Below the pieces are notes generated by a model. It saw only the letters and a list, made by a program, of their open reading frames with translations, was not told where the DNA came from and did not search any database. Source: Sphingobacterium sp. JB170 (GTDB lineage: Bacteria > Bacteroidota > Bacteroidia > Sphingobacteriales > Sphingobacteriaceae). Taken from it: a stretch of DNA of 39,807 nucleotides. This document shows, piece after piece, positions 26,049 to 33,007 of the stretch (its first letter is position 1; each line of letters begins with the position of its first letter). The stretch lies in NCBI RefSeq assembly GCF_900163865.1, contig NZ_FUKU01000010.1:1-39807 (forward strand), in the 5' to 3' direction. The position numbers and the translations under genes were made by a program.

Positions 26049-26190
26049 TATGGATATTTTGGTCATGCTGACCCCAGTAATGCATCATACTGCCCCCCTG
26101 GGGATCTGGCCTGTCATAGCTGACGGCATGACAATTTTACCTTTTTTTCTTAGACTTTCACCTTTTAGTTCAATTGGGTATGAAGTATGT
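26049..26190 (-). mobile_element. IS21-family fragment (3' end of istB)
   Basis: On the minus strand, residues SYPIELKGESLRKKGK followed by a stop 60 nt later match the C-terminus of IS21 helper ATPase IstB (usual ending RIELKGESLRK). Nothing of istA or the rest of istB is present. The left side, next to the lipoprotein relic, has TGGTCATGCTGACCCC, containing the inverted pair GGTCA/TGACC, possibly the IS end. The fragment sits exactly between the lipoprotein relic and the GH20 relic and so replaces the missing middle of the second copy. Confidence 0.5.
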
Positions 26191-26312
26191 GGCACCAGAA
26201 AAAACCGCCCTTGCAGTTTGACGGAACGGGAAATGGTGGGTTTTATACACCGGAAGAAATAAAAGAGATCGTTGTCTATGCTACTGAACGTTATATAACC
26301 GTAGTCCCAGAC
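26191..26312 (+). pseudogene. internal fragment of a second GH20 gene
   Basis: Aligns with 23869-23990 of the intact GH20 gene: PPLQFDGTGNGGFYTPEEIK, then EIVVYATERYITVVP against PPLQFDGTRNGGFYTQDEIK and EIVAYAAERYITVIP. Only ~40 codons survive, without the catalytic residues. It shows that the duplicated block once covered EEP, lipoprotein and GH20. Confidence 0.8.
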
Positions 26313-26461
26313 GTATTGCGCGTTACTCAGAGAGTTAATATTGGCGGGTACTTTAATGATAAGGAAGACAGTCAAACAGTGACGATTTTATACTTGATCA
26401 ATACAATGTACTTCCAAAAGGATTATCTACATCCAATTTTTTACCAGTTACTGCAGTTTTA
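26313..26461 (+). pseudogene. C-terminal fragment of an unrecognised protein
   Basis: After the GH20 relic the frame changes source: RVNIGGYFNDKEDSQ in one frame, then SDDFILDQYNVLPKGLSTSN, FLPVTAVLN and a stop in another. The final residues faintly resemble the end of EEP proteins (PIKATLTLN), but this is too weak to assign. A frameshift near 26375 is likely. Confidence 0.3.
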
Positions 26462-26537
26462 AATTAAAAATAGAAGAAAACTTATTGGGTGAAATAAATT
26501 AGTAATTTTCCAACCAATAATTATTAAAATACAATTT

Positions 26538-27497
26538 ATGAGATTTTATAAATTTTTAGTTTTAACACTTTTTGTTTTTAGTCTTACTTTTAGTTCTGCT
26601 GCCTATAAGGTGGCAGAACCAAAAGTTGACAACCTAGAGCAACACGTAACCTTAAATAAGGAATCGGCAACACTTACTATGGGTGGAGAGCTAGTTTTGA
26701 AATCAGAATTTGATTCAACAGCTACTCCAAAACGTACTGGTGTAGTCAGAATACTGGCTATCAGGAACAGTTTTTCTCGGGATGCGATAGAAACTTATCT
26801 GTATGAACTGGCAGAAAAAGAGGGAATTCCTATTGTAATTGGTAATCTGTACATTGGAGGAGCTTCATTGGATCTGCATTGGAAAAATGCGAATGGCAAT
26901 AAAGCCGTTTATCAATACAGGAAAATTGCTCAAAATGGCAGTAAAACAAATACACCAGCTACAAGTATCGCGGCTGCTTTGGCTGATGAGCCATGAGATT
27001 TTCAACAGGCCAGTTCAAATTCAGGACAATACAGTACTTTTACAACACCCCTGCTTTTGCTGTTCAATTATGTAAAGCAAAAGGCAACCAATCCCAAGAT
27101 TAAGTATATTATGCACCAGACCTGGGCTTATGCACAAAACTCTACCCATGTTGGCTTTGCTAATTACAATAAGGGTCAAATGACAATGTACAATGCTATT
27201 GTAAACGCTGTAGGCAGGCAAAGGCATTGATTAATGCTGATCTTATCGTTCCTGTCGGAACAGCAATCCAGAATGGAAGGAGCAGTTTAATCGGAGATAA
27301 CTTCAATAGGATGGTTACCACTTGGACGTTAATATTGGAAGGTACACAGCTGCATGCACTTGGTTTGAGGCAATCTTTGTAAGAATGTTATCGGAAATCC
27401 ATTTAAACCCAGCGCTCTTTCTGATTATGAAGCGGAAATAGCTCAGCATGCTGCCCATTTTGCTGTATTAAAACCAAATGAGGTTACTGAATGGTAG
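26538..27497 (+). pseudogene. DUF4886 (SGNH-like hydrolase) gene, multiply frameshifted
   Basis: Starts intact at ATG 26538 with a signal peptide (FLVLTLFVFSLTFSSAAY) and enters a DUF4886 domain: RILAIRNSFSRDAIETYLYE, then IGNLYIGGASLDLHWKN. The first frame stops at 26994. The domain continues in other frames as LLLLFNYVKQKATNPKIKYI, MHQTWAYAQNSTHVGFANYN, INADLIVPVGTAIQNGRSSL, and ends PFKPSALSDYEAEIAQHAAH then FAVLKPNEVTEW. At least three frame changes are needed. The SGNH GNS motif reads RNS, so the catalytic region is also altered. The ancestor was a secreted hydrolase of the sort found in glycan loci, perhaps a glycan esterase. Confidence 0.75.
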
Positions 27498-27609
27498 ACT
27501 ATCAGGTTGAAGGAAGTTCAGGCGTTTTAACAGAATCTATGTTTATCGGATTCAACAGGCTTATTTTTTAGTTAATCTTCATTATTAACGGCATCTTTCC
27601 TATTTCTAA

Positions 27610-27912
27610 CAATTCCTATTCCAAGATTCCATTTATGTAGTGGCTTTTTATTCAGAAAGTATTATTCCTACAGGTGGGCCCGAAAGTTTTTGCGGACTTC
27701 CGGGAATGATTTTAGGAGTCGCTCTACCGCATGAAAATGTATCTTGGTTTGCGACGAAAGTAACACCGATGAATATTCAAAAGGTTCCTCAACAACAGGT
27801 AGAACGGAAGAAAAAGCCAATTACAAAGTCTGAATTTCAGAAATTGCTTAAAGAACGTACCGAAAATTGGGGAACTTATCAGACAGAAGCACAAAAAGCT
27901 TTTTCATTCTAG
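27610..27912 (+). pseudogene. GLPGLI family protein, C-terminal fragment
   Basis: The open frame after a stop at 27607-27609 reads DSIYVVAFYSESIIPTGGPE, then SFCGLPGMILGVALPHENVS and WFATKVT. GGPE-x(3)-GLPGMIL is the defining GLPGLI motif. Full members are 220-280 residues with a signal peptide; here only the last ~100 are present. GLPGLI proteins are Bacteroidota-specific secreted proteins of unknown function, often next to TonB-linked receptors. No usable start codon apart from a GTG at 27640. Confidence 0.7.
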
Positions 27913-28194
27913 AAGTAGTCATTATTTTGTTATACCTACCTCTCACAATAAGGGAAGGAAACTGGAAGTCGTATGCTTTTAATAGTTTTGGGTTGTTATG
28001 TGAAAATTTTCACCAAAGATCTATACCGGTCGTTGTAAAGTAACAAATCCGGAAAGATAAACTCCTCATTAAAGCATTAAAAAATCAATCAGAAACAGCT
28101 ATAAAACTTCCCTTCAAATGCAAGTTCGGAGATTTCCCCTCCGCCGATAAAAAGCCTGGTGATCGATGAAATTCAATCATTTTATGTTTCTGTT

Positions 28195-28854
28195 TTAGTT
28201 TATGTCTTTTTGTTCTTTCAACCGTTTCAATCTTTCGGTTGCCCGCTCAGCCTGCTCGTTGGATTGCCTTGCGGCCTCTTCGGCTTTTGTGATGGCAAAC
28301 AAACGTGCCTCTTCCTGCACGACCCATGTCGCCAGTTTCTTGGGGCCTAAATAGTACATTGAATCCACGTCCAAAAACACATGTGGATATATCAGCCTGA
28401 CTGTCCGGAGTTTGACATCGCTGCCGTGCAAAGCCGAGTTGTCCCGCCAGAGCTGTATGCTGGCAAAAAGAGAGAAAACCGCGACCAGAAAGAGAACAGC
28501 GCCGGCAATTATATACGGTCGCTGCCGCCCGGTAAGGCGATGTTGCACATCGACTTTTATCTTCTGTGGCATTTCCCTTATCAGTGTTTCCTGCATGGCC
28601 TGTTGATCGCCGATGGCCGTAACAAGGTTGCTGCCTGCGATAGCCTGTTGACGGACGGATTCTTTCAACCCTGTAAGCAGGTCATCCGCTAAAAGTCGTT
28701 CCAGTTGTCCGCTGATATGCGCCAGTTCCGCCGAATAATCTTTGATTTGCGGGATTTCAGGCTTCTGCTGTTCAATCCGGTGCAGTTGTTCGTTCATATG
28801 CACCAATATATCCTGTTGGTCTTTCAGGATGGTCTGTATTTCCTGTTCTTTCAT
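28195..28854 (-). CDS. mobilization-module membrane protein, unknown function
   Basis: 219 residues. Residues 1-105 are charged and likely coiled-coil (LKDQQDILVHMNEQLHRIEQ). One transmembrane helix lies near 113-133 (YIIAGAVLFLVAVFSLFASI), and the C-terminus (ARLFAITKAEEAARQSNEQA onward) is a second charged helix. The gene begins 11 bp after the relaxase stop and is the last gene of the mobilization cluster. Proteins of this shape follow MobB-type relaxases in many Bacteroidota elements and may tether the relaxosome to the membrane, but this is an inference. Confidence 0.65.
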   Translation of the reverse strand: MKEQEIQTILKDQQDILVHMNEQLHRIEQQKPEIPQIKDYSAELAHISGQLERLLADDLLTGLKESVRQQAIAGSNLVTAIGDQQAMQETLIREMPQKIKVDVQHRLTGRQRPYIIAGAVLFLVAVFSLFASIQLWRDNSALHGSDVKLRTVRLIYPHVFLDVDSMYYLGPKKLATWVVQEEARLFAITKAEEAARQSNEQAERATERLKRLKEQKDIN

Positions 28855-28865
28855 TTTAAATTCGT

Positions 28866-29834
28866 TTATCTACTGATTCCCCTTGACTGTTCCGCTTCCT
28901 GTTTTTTTCTTTTTCGCTTGCGCTTTTCTGCATCACCAACAGGGTCGGGTTCTATGGGAACGTATTCCGTGTTCAACAGTATGTCCAGCAATCCCGTCCC
29001 ATGTGATGCGCTGTTGTGATGCGCTCCCTTGTGCGTATCCAGTACCTCCCTGATCTGGCCGGCAAGGGTGTTCTTTCGGGGTGCATTATCCAACTGCATT
29101 TCCAACCGTAGGTTTTGTTTTAATTGCCTGTCGAGGCCGATATAACTGAATTTCCGGTCGATGGCCGAGCCTTTGAACTTCACACCATCCTTTTCAAAGG
29201 AAATGCCCTGTACTTCATTTGTGCCGCTACGGTACTTGTAATGGATGCCGATACCCTGCTTGGCAAGCAGCGTTTCTACCTGCTTCCATGTGTTGGCTTT
29301 TGCCATAATGGATTGGAGGGCATCGTGTATTGCATAGCGCAACCTATCGTTACCGCGCAGGGCCTGCCGGTTTACCTGCTCCTTGCCCTTGCCAAGATGA
29401 TAGCCATAACGCTCGGTCATTTCCCTGCACACCTTTCGGCTCTTGTGCCAATGGTTGAAATTTTCGACTGTATTGCCATCGTTATCCACCCGGTTGTAGA
29501 CAATGTGCAGGTGCGGGTGCTGTTTGTCCAAATGCAGGACGGTGATGTACTGCGTGTTTTTTATGCCCATCTTTTCCATGTATTCCCTTGCCTGGGCCGC
29601 CATCTTGCCTACCGTAAGCTTCGCCCTGTCTTCATTGCTCCAGCTTAGCACGGTATGACCTACAGCGTTGCCCAGCTGCGGGCGCAGTTTCCGCTGGGCG
29701 TTCAGGTCGGCGATGATGGCTTTGATGGTGTAGTCCCTCACGCCCGATGAATCCAATACGGCCGACTGCTCCCGTTCCAGCAGGTAACGCACACAGCCGC
29801 CAAAACTCTTTCCGGTGATTACCTTAGCGATCAT
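28866..29834 (-). CDS. relaxase/mobilization nuclease (MobB-like)
   Basis: 322 residues. It begins MIAKVITGKSFGGCVRYLLE, as MOBP/MobA-VirD2-type relaxases of Bacteroidota do. The metal-binding motif III is HLDKQHPHLHIVYNRVDNDG (His101, His106, His108, His110), and an upstream GHTVLSWS (His60) is present. The nucleophilic Tyr is uncertain; candidates are Tyr18 or others near the N-terminus. The C-terminus is basic (KRKRKKQEAEQ). The enzyme nicks one strand at oriT and pilots it during transfer. The start overlaps the MobC-like gene by 11 bp, indicating translational coupling. Confidence 0.9.
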   Translation of the reverse strand: MIAKVITGKSFGGCVRYLLEREQSAVLDSSGVRDYTIKAIIADLNAQRKLRPQLGNAVGHTVLSWSNEDRAKLTVGKMAAQAREYMEKMGIKNTQYITVLHLDKQHPHLHIVYNRVDNDGNTVENFNHWHKSRKVCREMTERYGYHLGKGKEQVNRQALRGNDRLRYAIHDALQSIMAKANTWKQVETLLAKQGIGIHYKYRSGTNEVQGISFEKDGVKFKGSAIDRKFSYIGLDRQLKQNLRLEMQLDNAPRKNTLAGQIREVLDTHKGAHHNSASHGTGLLDILLNTEYVPIEPDPVGDAEKRKRKRKKQEAEQSRGISR

Positions 29835-30204
29835 CCCTGCCGATCCTTTCCATCAATTCTTCCACTGTAATCAGTACGCTGCGCAGATCCGCCATAAGTG
29901 ATACAAGCCCGCTCGTATGTGCCAGCTTGGTCAACTGGTTGAGGTTGTTGGCCATCCCCGACAGGGTGCGTAGATAAGCCGCTTCTTCCTTTGAAAGCCT
30001 TGGTCTCACCACAGCGGCCTTTGCCGCCTGCCTGAACCATTCGCTTATCCGCATGCCCGCATCCTTTGCCCTCCCTGCAATGACCAACCGCTCGATGGGG
30101 GTCATGCGGACCACCAATGAACTGCTGCGGGTGATGGATTTCTTTGGACGTCCAGGTTTGCGCTTTTTAATGGCATTATCTTTTTCTTTCACTGGTGTTT
30201 TCAT
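29824..30204 (-). CDS. MobC-like relaxosome accessory protein
   Basis: 126 residues from ATG 30204 (a TTG at 30219 would add five). A basic N-terminus (KKRKPGRPKKSITRSSS) with an AT-hook-like GRPKK is followed by a ribbon-helix-helix-like segment (LVVRMTPIERLVIAGRAKDA, then GMRISEWFRQAAKA). The conserved MobC signature comes next (LSGMANNLNQLTKLAHTSGL) and a closing amphipathic helix. MobC proteins bind oriT and help the relaxase open it. It overlaps the relaxase gene and starts just downstream of the inverted repeats at 30252-30303. Confidence 0.85.
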   Translation of the reverse strand: MKTPVKEKDNAIKKRKPGRPKKSITRSSSLVVRMTPIERLVIAGRAKDAGMRISEWFRQAAKAAVVRPRLSKEEAAYLRTLSGMANNLNQLTKLAHTSGLVSLMADLRSVLITVEELMERIGRDDR

Positions 30205-30246
30205 CGTCCTGTCCTCCAAGTTTTACCGATTGCGACCACCGGGAGT

Positions 30247-30304
30247 ATCCGCCGGATTCCCAACCCAGGGGCGGGACAATCCGGTTTTTTGTATTGCAAA
30301 AAAA
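30247..30304. other. candidate oriT upstream of the mobilization genes
   Basis: Two inverted repeats in a row: CCGGATT (30252-30258) with AATCCGG (30278-30284), enclosing a GC-rich centre with CCC/GGG pairs, then TTTTTTG (30285-30291) with CAAAAAA (30297-30303). They lie 43-100 bp upstream of the MobC start codon, where oriT sites of mobilizable Bacteroidota elements usually are. The nick site itself cannot be fixed by eye. Confidence 0.4.
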
Positions 30305-30362
30305 TAAACTTGCTCCTTTAAAGCGCATAAAAAATCATTACTTATAAAACTGTCTTCTGTTT

Positions 30363-30686
30363 TCATTCTCTGCTGCTTGTTTTTTCGGTAAACGGCAAAT
30401 ACACCAAGCTCCCTTTAGCCGGATGATAGGACGGCTGGTAACGGATATACCCGTATTCGTGCAGTTCCCGCATACACTTATGATAAGTCGCTATCGATGC
30501 GATCTTGGAAAAGGCCATCAGTGTTCTTCTGGTAACGGCAAAGGGACTGGCAAACCCGCTCCGCTGCCAGCAGATGAACAAAGCGGTGAACAAACTCACA
30601 TGGGTCGCCAGTAAACGGTTGTCCTTACCCATGCGCCTGATCCAGTTGCCATAATCCGCTGTTTCATTTTGGATTGCCGCTATCAT
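30363..30686 (-). CDS. winged-helix-like protein of mobilizable elements, unknown
   Basis: 107 residues. The middle and C-terminal parts look like a winged helix: FAVTRRTLMAFSKIASIATY, then HKCMRELHEYGYIRYQPSYH and GSLVYLPF as the wing. Its ATG overlaps the stop of the upstream excisionase-like gene by 4 bp (ATGA), so the two are translated together. Such proteins are common just upstream of mob genes in Bacteroidota elements. A role in replication or control of the mobilization genes is possible but not shown. Confidence 0.65.
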   Translation of the reverse strand: MIAAIQNETADYGNWIRRMGKDNRLLATHVSLFTALFICWQRSGFASPFAVTRRTLMAFSKIASIATYHKCMRELHEYGYIRYQPSYHPAKGSLVYLPFTEKTSSRE

Positions 30687-30946
30687 TGTCCGCCCCCTTC
30701 CAGTAGTTTGTGGATTTCTTCCAGTTTGTAGTATAACATACCGCCAATTTTTGTATAGCGTAATGTGCCATTGATCCTTAAATTTTGAAGTGTACCGGGC
30801 GAAATGCTCAGCAGCTTTCTAACCTCGCTGCTTTTCAGCCATTGTTTACTTTGTTCCTGTCCGGGCTGCATGATCTGTTTGATCTCGTTTAGCAGGTCAT
30901 TTTTGAACGCCCTTAAATCTTCCCTGGTGATTAATTCTACTTGCAT
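30683..30946 (-). CDS. helix-turn-helix (excisionase/MerR-like) protein
   Basis: 87 residues. The core KQWLKSSEVRKLLSISPGTL, then QNLRINGTLRYTKIGGMLYY and KLEEIHKLL is the MerR-type winged HTH of HTH_17 proteins used as excisionases and element regulators in Bacteroidota. The N-terminal ~38 residues form a charged helix. It overlaps the next gene by 4 bp. Likely role: directing excision with the integrase or controlling the mob genes. Confidence 0.8.
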   Translation of the reverse strand: MQVELITREDLRAFKNDLLNEIKQIMQPGQEQSKQWLKSSEVRKLLSISPGTLQNLRINGTLRYTKIGGMLYYKLEEIHKLLEGGGQ

Positions 30947-30979
30947 CTTTGTTCTCCTTTCTTTGATAATCGAATTCGG

Positions 30980-31091
30980 TACCGCTGCATAGCGGTATGT
31001 TCATGTGGTGGGTTATGGGGATATGGATGGCACAATATATATATATGTTGTGCCTGTGCATATCGGAATATTTATTTATAGGCATATTCCG
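30980..31091. promoter_or_regulatory. three consecutive small hairpins between the two HTH genes
   Basis: TACCGCT/AGCGGTA (30980-30986 with 30991-30997, loop GCAT); GGCACAA/TTGTGCC (31029-31035 with 31048-31054, AT-repeat loop); CGGAATAT/ATATTCCG (31064-31071 with 31084-31091). All stems are perfect. They fill the gap between the HTH genes and could be binding sites for the small HTH proteins or transcript-end structures. Confidence 0.45.
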
Positions 31092-31361
31092 CTAAGTGCT
31101 ATCATCCTGCCGCATAGTGGCCAGCACTTCACTTTTTTTGAAATACACCCGTTTGTGCAGGCGCAAAAAGGGCAGTCCCTTTTTCATCCAGTCCGTAAGT
31201 GTGACCAGTGACACGCCTAGTTCGGCAGCCAGTTCCTGTTTGGACAATAACCGTTCTTCTTGTGGCGGCTGGCTGCCGCCTGTCCTGAAATGTTCCTGTA
31301 GTTCTGCCCTTACTGCTTGCCGGATGCACCGGCTTAGAGCTTCGTCATTGATGATCTGCAT
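31092..31361 (-). CDS. helix-turn-helix (excisionase-like) protein
   Basis: 89 residues. LLSKQELAAELGVSLVTLTD then WMKKGLPFLRLHKRVYFKKS is a MerR-type HTH_17 fold, with the wing residues RVYFKKSE at the end. The N-terminal half (CIRQAVRAELQEHF) is helical. A paralogous HTH gene lies 145 bp downstream. In Bacteroidota elements such pairs control excision and mobilization. A perfect 8-bp-arm palindrome stands 49 bp upstream of its start and could be its operator. Confidence 0.8.
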   Translation of the reverse strand: MQIINDEALSRCIRQAVRAELQEHFRTGGSQPPQEERLLSKQELAAELGVSLVTLTDWMKKGLPFLRLHKRVYFKKSEVLATMRQDDST

Positions 31362-31409
31362 AGCCTTTGATTTTGGTTCAAAGAAATGCTATAAATTGCA
31401 ATTTTCTTG

Positions 31410-31429
31410 ACCACGCAGAATTGCGTGGT
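31410..31429. promoter_or_regulatory. palindrome upstream of the HTH gene
   Basis: ACCACGCA (31410-31417), spacer GAAT, TGCGTGGT (31422-31429): perfect 8-bp arms in the 175-bp gap before the HTH gene. Candidate operator. Confidence 0.45.
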
Positions 31430-31536
31430 TAAAATGGAGTGGTTTGGATTAAGTTGAAATAGCTTATAATACGCTATATATCAGATTGGTAATAAGCATA
31501 GGTGGCTTGTATGTTATTTACTGTCGGAAGAAAAGA

Positions 31537-32295
31537 TCACCTTCGTTTTTTTACGGGGCTGACCTTGAACAGCTTTGATTTTACGGGAATAGGGGAATGT
31601 TTATCGCCCGGTTCCCTTTTGTCACCGGGGAAATAACGGCGTATGGTTTCAAAGTTGATCTCCTTGTCGCCCTCCCGGAAATATTTGCAGATCATCTTCA
31701 TCCAGACGCTTTGCGTTTGTGACAACATTAGTTCTTTGCCATTGGGCAGTTTGATCTCCTGCAATTGCAGGTGCAGGTCTAATACCGTGTTGCGGTAGCC
31801 GTCTGGGATATTGATATAATCTTCGGTTTCCAGTTTACGGGCGGCTTTGAGTTGCTGTTTTATGGCGGTCAGTTGCTCATTCAGGATTTTAATCTCTTCC
31901 TCTTTGGCTGCGATGATCTCGTCTTTGGTCTTGTCGGTGTTCCACTGATCGATTGAGCGCAAATAGTGCTGGAACAGCCTTAATCTTTCGGTGCGGTGCA
32001 TATATTTGCCATGTGTCGAAACATGGGGGTCTTGATCTTCATAGTGTTTGATACGGTTGCGAACGATCAGCCAAACATACCTGAAGAACTCCTGCGCATT
32101 CCCCAGACTGGTTTCAAGAAAGTAATCAAGATGCCGGCGATAATAGGCATCATACTCCTGTCGGGGAAGGCTCCAAAGTTTGGATAAAAAATGGTTGTCC
32201 TCAAATCCCTGTTTCAATCCCGTCAGTATGCCCAGGTCGTAAGGATGGGGTGAAAAATCAAATGACCTACGTGGTCTGAAATATTTGTTTCCCAT
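31537..32295 (-). CDS. hypothetical protein of Bacteroidota mobile elements
   Basis: 252 residues, no recognised domain. The N-terminal half is rich in aromatic and basic residues (RRSFDFSPHPYDLGILTGLK, EYDAYYRRHLDYFLETSLGN). Residues ~125-160 form a likely coiled coil (DEIIAAKEEEIKILNEQLTA, then IKQQLKAARKLE). The C-terminus is strongly basic (SKLFKVSPVKKRR). It lies between the ORF6N and HTH genes on the same strand and has its own promoter. The context suggests a role in element maintenance, but nothing in the sequence names it. Confidence 0.6.
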   Translation of the reverse strand: MGNKYFRPRRSFDFSPHPYDLGILTGLKQGFEDNHFLSKLWSLPRQEYDAYYRRHLDYFLETSLGNAQEFFRYVWLIVRNRIKHYEDQDPHVSTHGKYMHRTERLRLFQHYLRSIDQWNTDKTKDEIIAAKEEEIKILNEQLTAIKQQLKAARKLETEDYINIPDGYRNTVLDLHLQLQEIKLPNGKELMLSQTQSVWMKMICKYFREGDKEINFETIRRYFPGDKREPGDKHSPIPVKSKLFKVSPVKKRR

Positions 32296-32320
32296 AACTT
32301 TGCTAATTTGGTAGATTAAG

Positions 32321-32351
32321 CAAAGCTACTAATGTGTTTGTGTTTGTGCAA
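32321..32351 (-). promoter_or_regulatory. promoter of the 252-residue protein gene
   Basis: On the minus strand TTG (32351-32349), a 20-bp spacer, and TAGCTTTG (32328-32321), a full TAnnTTTG match, 26 bp upstream of the start codon. Confidence 0.55.
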
Positions 32352-32359
32352 GGCATTTT

Positions 32360-32390
32360 AATTCCGGGTGCCAAAACTGCACCCCGAATT
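32360..32390 (-). terminator. hairpin after the ORF6N gene
   Basis: AATTC-c-GGGTGC and GCACCC-c-GAATT arms around a CAAAACT loop, 7 bp after the ORF6N stop. Strong stem, no clear T run. Confidence 0.5.
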
Positions 32391-32396
32391 GTCGCC

Positions 32397-32951
32397 TTAT
32401 AGGTCGTCCGATTTAAAGCCAATACGCTTTCTTGGGGGTTGTGGCGTGTCTTTCTTCTCCATTAATTCATCCAGGTAGCGAAATACCACTTCCATGTTTT
32501 TACTGTTGTTATGTAGTTGTTGCCTGATTTCTTCTATCTGTGTCCGTAGGTCGTTATGATCCAAAAGATACTTTCTAAAACGTGCAAAAATACGCATGAC
32601 CTGAATGTTTACCTGTATAGCCCTTGTACTGTTGAGTACGCTGGAAAGCATCAAGACCCCATATTCGGAAAACGCCCTGGGCACTTTTCTTCTGCCGCCC
32701 CAACTTGAAGTCACAAATTGTGACTTCAAGTTTGACCATTCATTTTGATCTAACTGAAACATAAAATCTTCGGGAAACCTTTCTATGTTCCTGTTAATGG
32801 CCTGGTTCAGCACTTTTGTTTCAACCCCGTAAAGTTCTGCCAGATCGCTGTCCAGCATCACTTTTTGTTCTCGGATAAGATATATCTTATTCGCTACCAG
32901 TTCATCCGGTATCAGAGAGGTATTCTGTTCTTTTTTCATATCAAAATCCAA
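32397..32951 (-). CDS. ORF6N domain-containing DNA-binding protein
   Basis: 184 residues (a second ATG at 32939 is possible). The ORF6N domain (KilA-N/Bro relative of phages and mobile elements) covers about residues 15-105: KIYLIREQKVMLDSDLAELY, VETKVLNQAINRNIERFPED, then NLKSQFVTSSWGGRRKVPRA and AFSEYGVLMLSSVLNSTRAI. The C-terminal half is a coiled-coil helix (HNDLRTQIEEIRQQLHNN). It starts 57 bp after the integrase stop on the same strand. The DNA encoding NLKSQFVTSSW is a 31-bp palindrome, and a near-copy of that palindrome lies 20 bp upstream of the start codon, suggesting self-regulation. Confidence 0.85.
   Translation of the reverse strand: MDFDMKKEQNTSLIPDELVANKIYLIREQKVMLDSDLAELYGVETKVLNQAINRNIERFPEDFMFQLDQNEWSNLKSQFVTSSWGGRRKVPRAFSEYGVLMLSSVLNSTRAIQVNIQVMRIFARFRKYLLDHNDLRTQIEEIRQQLHNNSKNMEVVFRYLDELMEKKDTPQPPRKRIGFKSDDL
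32702..32732. repeat. 31-bp perfect palindrome inside the ORF6N gene
   Basis: Arm AACTTGAAGTCACAA (32702-32716), centre A, and its exact reverse complement (32718-32732): 15-bp arms with no mismatch. It is read as NLKSQFVTS codons of ORF6N on the minus strand. Confidence 0.8.
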
Positions 32952-32970
32952 TTTATAGCTTTTTTGAATA

Positions 32971-33001
32971 AACTTTAAGTCGCAATTTGTGACTTCAAGA
33001 T
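32971..33001. promoter_or_regulatory. near-copy of the palindrome upstream of ORF6N
   Basis: Same 31-bp layout as the palindrome at 32702-32732, centre T, with three of 15 arm pairs mismatched. It lies in the 56-bp gap between the integrase stop and the ORF6N start, where an operator would be. Confidence 0.55.
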
Positions 33002-33007
33002 CCCTTA

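Noticed and set aside
29124..29648. Long plus-strand frame (174 codons) opposite the relaxase gene
   Set aside because: Antisense shadow of the GC-rich relaxase coding sequence, with no motif of its own.
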